DNA from: Amycolatopsis echigonensis
Lineage (GTDB): Bacteria > Actinomycetota > Actinomycetes > Mycobacteriales > Pseudonocardiaceae
Assembly: GCF_014174495.1 (NCBI RefSeq)
Contig: NZ_JACJHR010000086.1
Coordinates: forward strand, 1 to 35,388
Direction: 5' to 3'
DNA: 35,388 nt
The first letter of the stretch is position 1. Every line of letters starts with the position of its first letter. The translations under genes were made by a program, and so were the position numbers. The notes under the pieces were generated by a model. It saw only the letters and a program-made list of their open reading frames with translations, was not told the origin of the DNA and made no database searches. This document shows positions 14,856-23,286 of this stretch, piece after piece.

Positions 14856-16382
14856 ATGCCGGAACCAGTCCTCCTGAGCTCGAAGCCGATGACCGCGGCG
14901 CAGGTCGTCGACATCGTCCGTGGGCACGCGCACGTCGGGCTCGCCGAGACGGTCGAGAAGAACCTCGCCGCCACCCGCCAGCACATCGAAGACCTCGCCG
15001 ACGCCACGTCGCCGACCTACGGGGTCTCGACCGGGTTCGGCGCGCTCGCCACGCGCCACATCCCGGTCGAGAGCCGCACCGCGCTGCAGCGCAGCCTGAT
15101 CCGCTCGCACGCCGCGGGCGCCGGGCCCGCGGTGGAGCCGGAGGTGGTGCGGGCCCTGATGCTGCTGCGCCTGCGCACGCTGGCCAGCGGCTACACCGGC
15201 GTGCGCCCGCAGACGGCGCAAACGCTTGCGGCGCTGCTCAACGCGGACATCACGCCGGTCGTGCACGAGTACGGCTCGCTCGGTTGCTCCGGCGACCTCG
15301 CGCCGCTGGCCGCGGTCGCGCTGGCGTTGATGGGCGAGGGCGAGGTGTTCCACGCGGGTGAGCGGAAGCCCGCCGCGGACGCCTTGCGGGCGGCCGGGAT
15401 CACGCCGATCGTGCTGGCCGAGAAGGAGGGCCTCGCGCTCACCAACGGCACCGACGGCATGCTCGGCATGCTGCTGCTCGCCGCTGCTGATCTGCACCGG
15501 CTGCTGGACGTCGCGGACCTCACCGCGGCGATGAGCGTCGAGGCGCTGCTGGGCACCGACCGCGCGTTCGCCGCTGATCTGCAGGCGCTGCGTCCGCATC
15601 CTGGGCAGGCGACCAGCGCGGCGCGGATGTTCGCGGCGCTGCAGGGCTCGAAGATCGTGGAAAGCCACCGCGGCCCGGACTGCAACCGGGTGCAGGACGC
15701 GTACTCGCTGCGGTGCGCGCCGCAGGTGCACGGTGCGGCGCGGGACACGCTCACGCACGCGGAACTGGTCGCGGACCGGGAGCTGCAGTCCGCTGTGGAC
15801 AATCCGGTGGTGCTGGCCGACGGCCGGGTGGAGTCGAACGGCAACTTCCACGGCGCGCCGGTCGCGTACGTGCTCGACTTCCTCGCGGTGCCGGTGGCGG
15901 ACGTGGCGAGCATCGCCGAACGCCGCACCGACCGGATGCTCGACCAGGCTCGCTCGCACGGGCTGCCGCCGTTCCTCGCGCACGACCCCGGGGTCGACTC
16001 CGGGCACATGATCGCGCAATACACGCAGGCCGCCGTGGTCAGCGAACTGAAGCGGCTCGCGGTGCCCGCCTCGGTCGACTCGATCCCGAGCAGCGCGATG
16101 CAGGAGGACCACGTGTCGATGGGCTGGTCCGCCGCGCGCAAGCTGCGCAAGGCGGTCGACGGTCTGACCACCGTGCTCGCCGTCGAACTGCTCACCGCGG
16201 CCCGCGCGCTCGATTTCCGCGCTCCGCTGCAGCCTTCGCCGGTCACCGGACGCGTCCGGGACCTGCTGCGCACCAAGGTCGAGGGTCCTGGCCCCGACCG
16301 TCACCTGGCGCCCGAGATCGCGGCCGCCGAAGAACTCGTGCGGTCGGGCGCTGTCCTGGCCGCGGCCGAACTGGAGGCCTGA
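14856..16382 (+). CDS. hutH: Histidine ammonia-lyase
   Basis: First step of histidine degradation: deaminates L-histidine to urocanate. The protein is 508 aa. The self-made MIO electrophile comes from CSG (residues 144-146) in GSLGCSGDLAPLA; Cys rather than Ala at the first position is, as I recall, normal in Streptomyces enzymes. The active-site Tyr55 is in TYGVSTGFG. Long conserved stretches include NPVVLADGRVESNGNFHGAP and SSAMQEDHVSMGWSAARKL. ATG 14856 is chosen because GGGAGG lies upstream, although at a long distance; an in-frame ATG at 14889 is an alternative. It opens the hut operon, and hutU begins 2 bp after its stop. Confidence 0.96.
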   Translation: MPEPVLLSSKPMTAAQVVDIVRGHAHVGLAETVEKNLAATRQHIEDLADATSPTYGVSTGFGALATRHIPVESRTALQRSLIRSHAAGAGPAVEPEVVRALMLLRLRTLASGYTGVRPQTAQTLAALLNADITPVVHEYGSLGCSGDLAPLAAVALALMGEGEVFHAGERKPAADALRAAGITPIVLAEKEGLALTNGTDGMLGMLLLAAADLHRLLDVADLTAAMSVEALLGTDRAFAADLQALRPHPGQATSAARMFAALQGSKIVESHRGPDCNRVQDAYSLRCAPQVHGAARDTLTHAELVADRELQSAVDNPVVLADGRVESNGNFHGAPVAYVLDFLAVPVADVASIAERRTDRMLDQARSHGLPPFLAHDPGVDSGHMIAQYTQAAVVSELKRLAVPASVDSIPSSAMQEDHVSMGWSAARKLRKAVDGLTTVLAVELLTAARALDFRAPLQPSPVTGRVRDLLRTKVEGPGPDRHLAPEIAAAEELVRSGAVLAAAELEA

Positions 16383-16384
16383 GC

Positions 16385-18046
16385 ATGACTAGCACCGCCC
16401 GTACCGTCCGAGCCGCCCGCGGCACCTCGCTGACCGCGAAGAACTGGCAGACCGAGGCCGCGCTGCGGATGTTCCACAACAACCTCGACCCGGAGGTCGC
16501 CGAGCGTCCCGAGGACCTCGTGGTCTACGGCGGCACCGGCCGCGCCGCGCGCAACTGGGCGAGCTTCGATGCGATCACGCGCGAGCTGACCGCGCTGGAG
16601 CAGGACGAGACGCTGCTGGTCCAGTCCGGCAAGCCGGTCGGCGTGTTCCGCACGCACGAATGGGCACCCCGGGTGCTGATCGCGAACTCGAACCTGGTGG
16701 GCGACTGGGCGACCTGGCCCGAGTTCCGCCGGCTCGAGCAGCAGGGCCTCACCATGTACGGCCAGATGACCGCCGGTTCGTGGATTTACATTGGCACGCA
16801 AGGCATTCTGCAGGGCACCTACGAGACGTTCGCCGCGGTGGCGAAGAAGCGGTTCGGCGGAACGCTGCGCGGCACGCTCACCGTCACCGCCGGCCTCGGC
16901 GGCATGGGCGGCGCGCAGCCGCTGGCGGTCACGATGAACGATGGCGTGGCGTTGTGCATCGAGGTCGACGCCCAGCGTGCGCACCGCCGGGTCGAGCACC
17001 GCTACCTGGACGAGGTGGCCGACGACCTGGACGACGCGATCCGGCGGGTCACCGCGGCGAAGAAGGAGCGGCGTCCGCTGTCGGTCGGTGTGGTCGGCAA
17101 CGCCGCCGAGGTGCTGCCGGAGCTGCTGCGCCGCGACGTCGAGGTGGACATCGTCACCGACCAGACCTCCGCGCACGACCCGCTGTCCTACCTGCCCAAG
17201 GGCGTCAGCGTGGAGGACTGGCAGGACTACGCGGCGAAGAAGCCGGACGAGTTCACCGACCGGGCGCGCGAGTCGATGGCCGACCACGTCGACGCGATGC
17301 TCGGGTTCCTCGACCGCGGCGCCGAGGTGTTCGACTACGGCAACTCCTTGCGCGGCGAGGCGAAACTCGGCGGCTGCGAGCGCGCGTTCGACTTCCCCGG
17401 TTTCGTGCCCGCCTACATCCGGCCGCTGTTCTGCGAGGGCAACGGGCCGTTCCGCTGGGCCGCGCTGTCCGGCGACGCGGAGGACATCGCCGCGACCGAC
17501 CGCGCGATGCTCGAGCTGTTCCCGGAGAACGAATCGCTGGCCCGCTGGATCAAGATGGCCGGCGAGCGCGTCGCGTTCCAGGGCCTGCCCGCCCGGATCT
17601 GCTGGCTCGGCTACGGCGAACGGCACCTGGCCGGCCTGCGCTTCAACGAGATGGTGGCCAGCGGCGAGCTGAAGGCCCCGGTCGTGATCGGCCGCGACCA
17701 CCTCGACTCGGGCAGCGTCGCCTCGCCGTACCGCGAGACCGAGGGCATGGCCGACGGCTCCGACGCGATCGCCGACTGGCCGCTGCTCAACGCGCTGGTC
17801 AACACCTCGTCCGGGGCGAGCTGGGTGTCCATTCACCACGGTGGCGGGGTCGGCATGGGCCGGTCCATCCACGCCGGGCAGGTGAGCGTGGCGGACGGCA
17901 CGCCGCTGGCCGCGCAGAAGCTGGAGCGGGTGCTCACGAACGACCCGGGCATGGGCGTCATCCGGCACGTCGACGCCGGATACGACCGGGCGGCCGAGGT
18001 CGCCGACGCGCGCGGCGTGCGGGTGCCGATGTGGGAGCAGGCGTGA
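16385..18046 (+). CDS. hutU: Urocanate hydratase
   Basis: Second step: converts urocanate to 4-imidazolone-5-propionate using tightly bound NAD+ as an electrophile. The protein is 553 aa, the normal length. The N-terminal signature includes LRMFHNNLDPEVAERPEDLV and the NAD-binding glycines are in TVTAGLGGMGGAQPLAV. The active-site Cys region is LPARICWLGYGER, and SWVSIHHGGGVGMGRSIHAG follows near the C-terminus. ATG 16385 starts 2 bp after hutH. Its stop overlaps the next gene by 4 bp (GTGA). Cytoplasmic. Confidence 0.97.
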   Translation: MTSTARTVRAARGTSLTAKNWQTEAALRMFHNNLDPEVAERPEDLVVYGGTGRAARNWASFDAITRELTALEQDETLLVQSGKPVGVFRTHEWAPRVLIANSNLVGDWATWPEFRRLEQQGLTMYGQMTAGSWIYIGTQGILQGTYETFAAVAKKRFGGTLRGTLTVTAGLGGMGGAQPLAVTMNDGVALCIEVDAQRAHRRVEHRYLDEVADDLDDAIRRVTAAKKERRPLSVGVVGNAAEVLPELLRRDVEVDIVTDQTSAHDPLSYLPKGVSVEDWQDYAAKKPDEFTDRARESMADHVDAMLGFLDRGAEVFDYGNSLRGEAKLGGCERAFDFPGFVPAYIRPLFCEGNGPFRWAALSGDAEDIAATDRAMLELFPENESLARWIKMAGERVAFQGLPARICWLGYGERHLAGLRFNEMVASGELKAPVVIGRDHLDSGSVASPYRETEGMADGSDAIADWPLLNALVNTSSGASWVSIHHGGGVGMGRSIHAGQVSVADGTPLAAQKLERVLTNDPGMGVIRHVDAGYDRAAEVADARGVRVPMWEQA

Positions 18047-19239
18047 CTGCATCCGGGCTGCTCGCCGAGATCGCCGACGTCGGGCGCGACGCCCGCCGCA
18101 GCGGTTACTCACGGCACGCGTTCGATGCGCCGGAGCACGACCTGCGCACGTGGTTCGTCGAACGGGCGCAGCAGCTGGGCCTCGACGTCGAGACGGATCG
18201 CAACGGCAACCTCTGGGCATGGTGGGGCGCTCCCGGCACGGACGCGGTCGTCACCGGCAGCCATCTGGACTCGGTGCCGGGAGGCGGCGCGTTCGACGGG
18301 CCGCTCGGCGTCGTAAGTGCGCTGGCGGCAGTGGAAGCGTTGCAGGCCAGGGTGTTGTGTCCGGCCAAGCCGTTCGCGGTGGTGGTCTTCGCCGAGGAGG
18401 AGGGCGGACGCTTCGGCGTGCCGTGTCTCGGCTCGCGGCTGCTCACCGGGACGATCGACGCGGACCGGGCCCGGGCGCTGCGTGATCCGTCCGGCGTCAC
18501 ATTCGCCGAGGCCGCCGCGAAGGCCGGGCTGGACGTGGACCGCGTCGGCGCGGACCCCGATCGGCTCGGGTTGATCGGGCAGTTCCTGGAACTGCATGTC
18601 GAACAGGGCAGGGGGCTGGTCGACCTCGGCTCGCCGGTGGCGGTCGGCAGTACGGTGATCGCGCACGGCCGCTGGCGGTTCTCCTTTGCCGGGCAGGGAA
18701 ACCACGCGGGTGCGACGTTGCTCGAGGACCGCGTGGATCCGATGCTGCCCGCCGCCGAGACTGTGGTGGCGGCGCGGCAGTTGGCGCGGAAGTTGTCGGA
18801 CGCGCGGGCGACCGTGGGACGGCTGGTGCCCACGCCGGGCGGGACCAACGTGATCGCGTCCACTGTGGACCTATGGCTGGACGCGCGGGTGCCGGGCACT
18901 TCGACCCCGGAGCTGGTCGAGGAGATCACGCAGGCTGCGCGTGCGGCTGCGGAAGCCGAAGGGTGCGAACTGGCGGTCACGCGCGAGTCGTACTCCGACG
19001 ACGTGGTGTTCGACGACGCGCTGCGGCGGTCGCTGGGGGAGTGGCTGGGCAATCCGCCCGAGCTGCCGACCGGTGCCGGGCACGACGCGGCGATCCTGGC
19101 GGGTTTCGTGCCGTCCGGGATGCTCTACGTCCGCAATCCGACCGGGATCAGCCACGCTCCGGAGGAATTCGCCGAGGCGGACGACGTCGAGGCTGGTGCT
19201 CGGGCATTGGCCGAGGTGCTGGAGCGGCTCGCGCGATGA
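18043..19239 (+). CDS. M20-family amidohydrolase in the hut operon (allantoate amidohydrolase-like)
   Basis: Dinuclear-metal amidase of the Zn-peptidase M20 group, 398 aa, nearest to N-carbamoyl-amino-acid hydrolases and allantoate amidohydrolases. Metal and catalytic motifs in order are GSHLDSVPGGGAFDGPLGV, FAEEEGGRFG, LELHVEQG and, near the C-terminus, GISHAPEEF. The dimerisation insert contains GQGNHAGATLLEDRVDP. It sits between hutU and hutF with 4-bp overlaps on both sides, so it belongs to the pathway. HutF makes N-formylglutamate and no hutG is present, so this enzyme is the best candidate for the final hydrolysis to glutamate and formate. That role is inferred. Database annotation would probably read 'allantoate amidohydrolase', which the context does not support. 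Confidence 0.88.
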   Translation: MTASGLLAEIADVGRDARRSGYSRHAFDAPEHDLRTWFVERAQQLGLDVETDRNGNLWAWWGAPGTDAVVTGSHLDSVPGGGAFDGPLGVVSALAAVEALQARVLCPAKPFAVVVFAEEEGGRFGVPCLGSRLLTGTIDADRARALRDPSGVTFAEAAAKAGLDVDRVGADPDRLGLIGQFLELHVEQGRGLVDLGSPVAVGSTVIAHGRWRFSFAGQGNHAGATLLEDRVDPMLPAAETVVAARQLARKLSDARATVGRLVPTPGGTNVIASTVDLWLDARVPGTSTPELVEEITQAARAAAEAEGCELAVTRESYSDDVVFDDALRRSLGEWLGNPPELPTGAGHDAAILAGFVPSGMLYVRNPTGISHAPEEFAEADDVEAGARALAEVLERLAR

Positions 19240-20540
19240 CGACGTACTGGTGCGAACGGGCCTGGCTGCCCGACGGAGTCGCGGAAGCGGTCCGGATCGA
19301 GATTGCCGACGGCCGGATCGTTTCGGTGACCGCGAACGCGCAGAAGACCGGAACTGTCCTCAATGGACTGACTCTGCCGGGGTTCGCCAACGGGCATTCG
19401 CACGCGTTCCACCGCGCGCTGCGGGGCCGGACGCACCACGAGCGGGGCACGTTCTGGACGTGGCGGGAGCGGATGTACTCGCTCGCCGCCCGGCTCGATC
19501 CGGATTCGTACTACCGGCTCGCCCGGGGCGTCTACGCCGAGATGGTGCTGGCGGGCTACACGAGCGTGGCCGAGTTCCACTATCTGCACCACGGGCCGGA
19601 CGGCAAGCCGTACGCGTCGCCTAACGCCATGGGCGACGCGTTGCGGCAGGCCGCGCGGGACGCCGGGATCCGGATGACGCTGCTCGACACCTGCTATCTG
19701 GCGGGCGGCATCGGTGTGCCGCCGGACGAGGTGCAGCAGCGATTTTCGGACGGTTCCGCCGAAAACTGGGCGGAACGCGTCGCGCTGCTGAAGGAAGACG
19801 ACCTCTTCCGTGTCGGTGGGGCGATCCACTCGGTGCGCGCGGTGCCGGAGTACGAGCTGCCGAAGGTGGACAACGCGGTGCCGGAGGACCGGCCGTTGCA
19901 CATCCACCTGTCCGAACAGCGCGCGGAGAACGAGCAGTGCGAGGCCGTGTACCGCTGGACGCCGACCGGGCTGCTCTGGGATTACGGCGTGCTCGGTGAG
20001 CGGCTCACCGCCGTGCACGCGACGCACCTGACCGAGCAGGACATCAAGTGGCTGGGCGAATCCCGAAGCGGCGTGTGCTTCTGCCCCACCACCGAACGGG
20101 ACCTCGGCGACGGCATCGGACCGGCCCGGAGCCTGCTCGACGCGGGCGTGCGGCTCGGGATCGGGAGCGACAGCAACGCGGTGGTCGACGCGTTCGAGGA
20201 GACCCGGGCGCTCGAGCTGGACGACCGGCTCGCCAGCGAGGAACGCGGCCGGTTCACCGCGGAAGAGCTGCTTGGCGCCGGCACCGAACACATCTCCGCG
20301 GGCTGGCCGGAAACCGGCACCCTCGTAGCCGGTGCCGGGGCGGACCTGGTCACCGTCGCGACGGACACGGTGCGCACGGCCGGGATCGAACCGTCCGGCG
20401 TGCTGTTCGCCGCCGCGGCCGCGGACGTCCGTACCGTGGTGGTGGCCGGACGGGAAGTGGTGCGCGACGGTGCGCACGTGCTGATCGAACGACCGGAAAC
20501 CGTACTGGCCAAGGAGATCGAGGCGCTGTGGCAGTTCTGA
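19236..20540 (+). CDS. hutF: Formimidoylglutamate deiminase
   Basis: Converts N-formimino-L-glutamate to N-formyl-L-glutamate and ammonia. The protein is 434 aa. It is an amidohydrolase-superfamily enzyme with FANGHSHAFHRALRGR (metal HxH plus the HutF-typical AFHRALRG), HIHLSEQRAEN, TAVHATHLTE and the metal Asp in GIGSDSNAVVD. These are HutF features rather than generic deaminase features. It is coupled to the M20 gene by ATGA and overlaps hutI by 13 bp. Its presence shows that the pathway follows the five-step route via formylglutamate rather than direct formiminoglutamase cleavage. Confidence 0.95.
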   Translation: MTTYWCERAWLPDGVAEAVRIEIADGRIVSVTANAQKTGTVLNGLTLPGFANGHSHAFHRALRGRTHHERGTFWTWRERMYSLAARLDPDSYYRLARGVYAEMVLAGYTSVAEFHYLHHGPDGKPYASPNAMGDALRQAARDAGIRMTLLDTCYLAGGIGVPPDEVQQRFSDGSAENWAERVALLKEDDLFRVGGAIHSVRAVPEYELPKVDNAVPEDRPLHIHLSEQRAENEQCEAVYRWTPTGLLWDYGVLGERLTAVHATHLTEQDIKWLGESRSGVCFCPTTERDLGDGIGPARSLLDAGVRLGIGSDSNAVVDAFEETRALELDDRLASEERGRFTAEELLGAGTEHISAGWPETGTLVAGAGADLVTVATDTVRTAGIEPSGVLFAAAAADVRTVVVAGREVVRDGAHVLIERPETVLAKEIEALWQF

Positions 20541-21673
20541 TCACCGGAATCGGCGAGCTCACCACGAACGACCCGGAGCTGGGCAAGCTCCGCGACGCCG
20601 CGCTGGTGCTCGACGGCGAGACCGTCGCGTGGGCCGGTCCGGCCGCGCAGGCTCCAGACGCCGACGAGCGCGTGGACGTCGAGGGCCGCGCTGTGCTGCC
20701 CGGGTGGGTCGACAGCCACACCCACCTCGTGTTCGCGGGCGACCGCACCGCGGAGTTCGAGGCGCGGATGGCCGGACAGGCTTACGCGGCAGGCGGAATC
20801 GCCGTCACCGTCCAGGCGACGCGGGCGGCTTCGGACGAGCAGCTGGCGGCGAATCTGCGTCGACATGTCGAGGAAGCGGCTGCGCAGGGCACCACTTGCC
20901 TGGAGACGAAGACCGGTTACGGCCTCACGGTCGCGGACGAGGCGCGGTCGGCGCGGATCGCTGGCGAGGTCGCCGACGAGGTGACGTTCCTCGGGGCGCA
21001 TCTCGTCCCACCGGGCGCCGATGCGGAGTCCTATGTGGACTTGGTCTGTGGCGAGATGCTGGACGCGGTCGCTCCGCATGTGCGGTGGGCCGATGTGTTC
21101 TGCGAGACCGGGGCGTTCGACGAGGCGCAGTCGGCGCGGGTGCTCAAGGCGGCGGCGGAGCGCGGGCTTGGGCTGCGGGTGCACGGCAATCAGCTCGGCG
21201 AGGGCCCCGGTGTGCGGTTGGCTGTGGAACTGGACGCGGCGAGCGTCGACCACTGCACGTACCTGAGCGACGCTGACGTCGAGGCGCTCGCGTCGTCCAA
21301 CACGGTCGCGACGGTGTTACCCGCGTGCGATTTGTCGACGAGGCAGTCGCTTGCTCCGGCGCGCCGGTTGCTCGACGCTGGCGCGACGGTCGCGTTGGCG
21401 AGCAACGCGAATCCGGGCAGCTCGTACACCACGTCGATGGCGTTCTGCGTGACGACGGCCGTGCTGCAGATGCGGATGACCGTGGACGAGGCCGTGTGGT
21501 CGGCGACGGCCGGCGGCGCACGGGCGCTTCGTCGTGATGACTTCGGGTACCTGCGGCCGGGTGCGCGGGCGGATGTGCACGTACTCGACGCCCCGTCGAC
21601 GACGCATCTCGCTTATCGGCCCGGGGTCCCGTTGACCCACGCGGTGTGGCGGAAAGGGGCAAAGCTGCGTTGA
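20528..21673 (+). CDS. hutI: Imidazolonepropionase
   Basis: Third chemical step: hydrolyses 4-imidazolone-5-propionate to N-formimino-L-glutamate. The protein is 381 aa. Motifs are GWVDSHTHLVFAGDR, ETKTGYGL, RVHGNQLGEGPG and VDHCTYLSDADV. The last metal-site motif reads ALASNANPGSSYTTSM, where other HutI proteins that I remember have TD-x-NPGSS. The metal Asp is therefore Asn293 here (codon at 21404-21406). GTG 20528 overlaps hutF by 13 bp, with AAGGAG 11 nt upstream. It is the last gene of the operon; no transporter or hutG follows. Confidence 0.94.
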   Translation: MAVLITGIGELTTNDPELGKLRDAALVLDGETVAWAGPAAQAPDADERVDVEGRAVLPGWVDSHTHLVFAGDRTAEFEARMAGQAYAAGGIAVTVQATRAASDEQLAANLRRHVEEAAAQGTTCLETKTGYGLTVADEARSARIAGEVADEVTFLGAHLVPPGADAESYVDLVCGEMLDAVAPHVRWADVFCETGAFDEAQSARVLKAAAERGLGLRVHGNQLGEGPGVRLAVELDAASVDHCTYLSDADVEALASSNTVATVLPACDLSTRQSLAPARRLLDAGATVALASNANPGSSYTTSMAFCVTTAVLQMRMTVDEAVWSATAGGARALRRDDFGYLRPGARADVHVLDAPSTTHLAYRPGVPLTHAVWRKGAKLR

Positions 21674-21856
21674 TCAGGTGGCGACGGAGTCCGCGGCTGC
21701 GCTAGCGTGCAACGGAACAGGACGCGCGAAAGGCCATTGTCCGGTATGGGTTAGGCCGGACGGCTCATTCGCTCTCTTTCCGAGCGCCCGGCTCAAGCGG
21801 GCCAGCCCAGTGCGTCCCTCTCGAACCAGAACGTTGGTACGGAAGGGACTTCGCGG

Positions 21857-23050
21857 ATGGCGAATAACGCCGACGACACCGTGCTCGTGATCGGGGCCGG
21901 GCTCGGCCGGCTGTGCCTCGCCCAGGGGCTGCGCAAAGCCGGGATCCCGTGCGAGGTCTACGAACGCGATTCCCGCTGGACGCGCGCCGGCAGGGTTATC
22001 GGCTGCACATCGATTCCCGCGGCGACCAGGCGCTGCGGGAAGTCCTGCCACCCCACCTGCACGAGCTGTTCCTGGTCACCTCGGGCCAGCCGCGCAACGC
22101 CATCACGATCTACAACAGCCAGCTGGCGCCGCTCACCGAGTTCGTGCTGGACGACGGCGGAGTGCAGCGCAACGTCAACCGGTTCACCCTACGGCAGATC
22201 CTGTTCGAGGGACTCGGCAACGTCCGCTTCGGCAAAGAGTTCGTCCGGTACGAATCGCATGACAACGGCGTGATCGTGCCCTTCGCCGACGGGACACGCG
22301 CGCGGTGCGGTTCTCGTCGGCGCGGACGGCGTGAATTCGCCGGTGCGCTGGCAATACCTGCCGCACGCGCGGGTCGCCGACACCGGATTGCGGCAGCTGC
22401 ACGCGAAGTTGCCGCTCACCGCCGCGAACCGGGAACTGTTCGACCCGGAGATGTTCGCCGTGTTCACCATTGTTTCCGGGCCGGAGAAGCAGATGATCGG
22501 CTTCGCGCCGGTCGACTATCCGGAGCCGATCGCCGACGTGTGCGCGCGCCTCGCACCGCGGGTTCGGCTCAGCCCCGCCGAGCCGTACCTGGCCTGCGCT
22601 TTCGGTGCGCGCCAGGAAATCTTCGGACAGACCGACGACGAACTCCGCGCGCTGTCCGGGCACGAGATGCGGAAGTTCGTGCTTGACCGGGTCGCGGACT
22701 GGCATCCGCGGGTGCGCCGGATAGTCGAAACTTGGCTCCCGGATTCGCCGTTCCTCGTTTCGATCCGGACCAGCGTGCCAACCGGGCCGTGGGAGCCGTC
22801 GCGCGTGTGTCTGGCCGGCGACGCGATCCACGCGATGAGCCCGGCCGCCGGGGCCGGGGCGAACACCGCGATGCGCGACGGTGCCGCACTCGCCGCCGCG
22901 TTGAGCAGCGGCCAGCCGGCCGCGATCGGGGAATACGAAGCGGAAATGCGCCGGTACGGGTTCGACGCGGTACGCGAGTCCGCGGCTACCGGGGCGGAGC
23001 ATCTGGGCCAGAACCCATTGCCGGAAATATCCCGCATACCCGTTTCCTGA
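21857..23050 (+). pseudogene. FAD-dependent monooxygenase, two frameshifts
   Basis: Three consecutive frames together encode one flavoprotein monooxygenase of about 395 aa. Segment 1 (21857 to about 21985) has the FAD-binding VLVIGAGLGRLCLAQGL. Segment 2 (about 21975-22310) begins GYRLHIDSRGDQALREVLPP in the frame shifted by one. Segment 3 (about 22305-23050) returns to the first frame with LVGADGVNSPVRW and the second FAD motif VCLAGDAIHAMSPAAGAGAN. The two shifts compensate each other, so the ends are in phase. Read straight through, frame 1 stops at 22273. The first dinucleotide motif has Arg18 where the last Gly of GxGxxG is expected. Either the gene is dead or the assembly has two indel errors. 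The ATG is preceded by GGAAGGGA. Confidence 0.85.
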
Positions 23051-23184
23051 AGGCCCGGGAAGTGCGCGGGGGCAGAGTTCCTGCCCGCGCGCCCACCCTT
23101 GAGCGCGGTCTCGAACCGCTCGGGCAACGATGAAAAAGGACCAGCAGGTGAACGGGCGAAAACCCTGGCCGCTGGCAAGATCCA

Positions 23185-23206
23185 GTTCATTCAGAGTTCA
23201 ACTACT
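23185..23206 (+). promoter_or_regulatory. Candidate PHO box (PhoP direct repeats)
   Basis: Two directly repeated 11-bp units start with GTTCA (23185 and 23196): GTTCATTCAGA and GTTCAACTACT. Streptomyces PhoP binds 11-bp direct repeats of GTTCACC-type units. The site is 80 bp upstream of a phosphate transporter start, which fits phosphate control. The units are weaker than consensus after position 5. Confidence 0.6.
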
Positions 23207-23286
23207 GGCCACTCGCTGAGGGATCTGGAGACACCCTTCGCGTCGGTACCGTCATTCCCGCAGGACACTCAAACCGGAGAGCGGGC

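Noticed and set aside
14987..15293. CSG instead of ASG in the HutH MIO triad as a novelty
   Set aside because: As I recall, Streptomyces histidine ammonia-lyases also have CSG, so it is normal for actinobacteria.
14685..16304. Long N-terminal extension of the IclR frame on the minus strand
   Set aside because: It is antisense to hutH. The GTG with AGGAGG at 14684 is the true start.
10369..21673. Functional link between the CDPS cluster and the neighbouring histidine-degradation genes
   Set aside because: They are on opposite strands, separated by a 500-bp control region and have separate regulators. Adjacency alone is not evidence.
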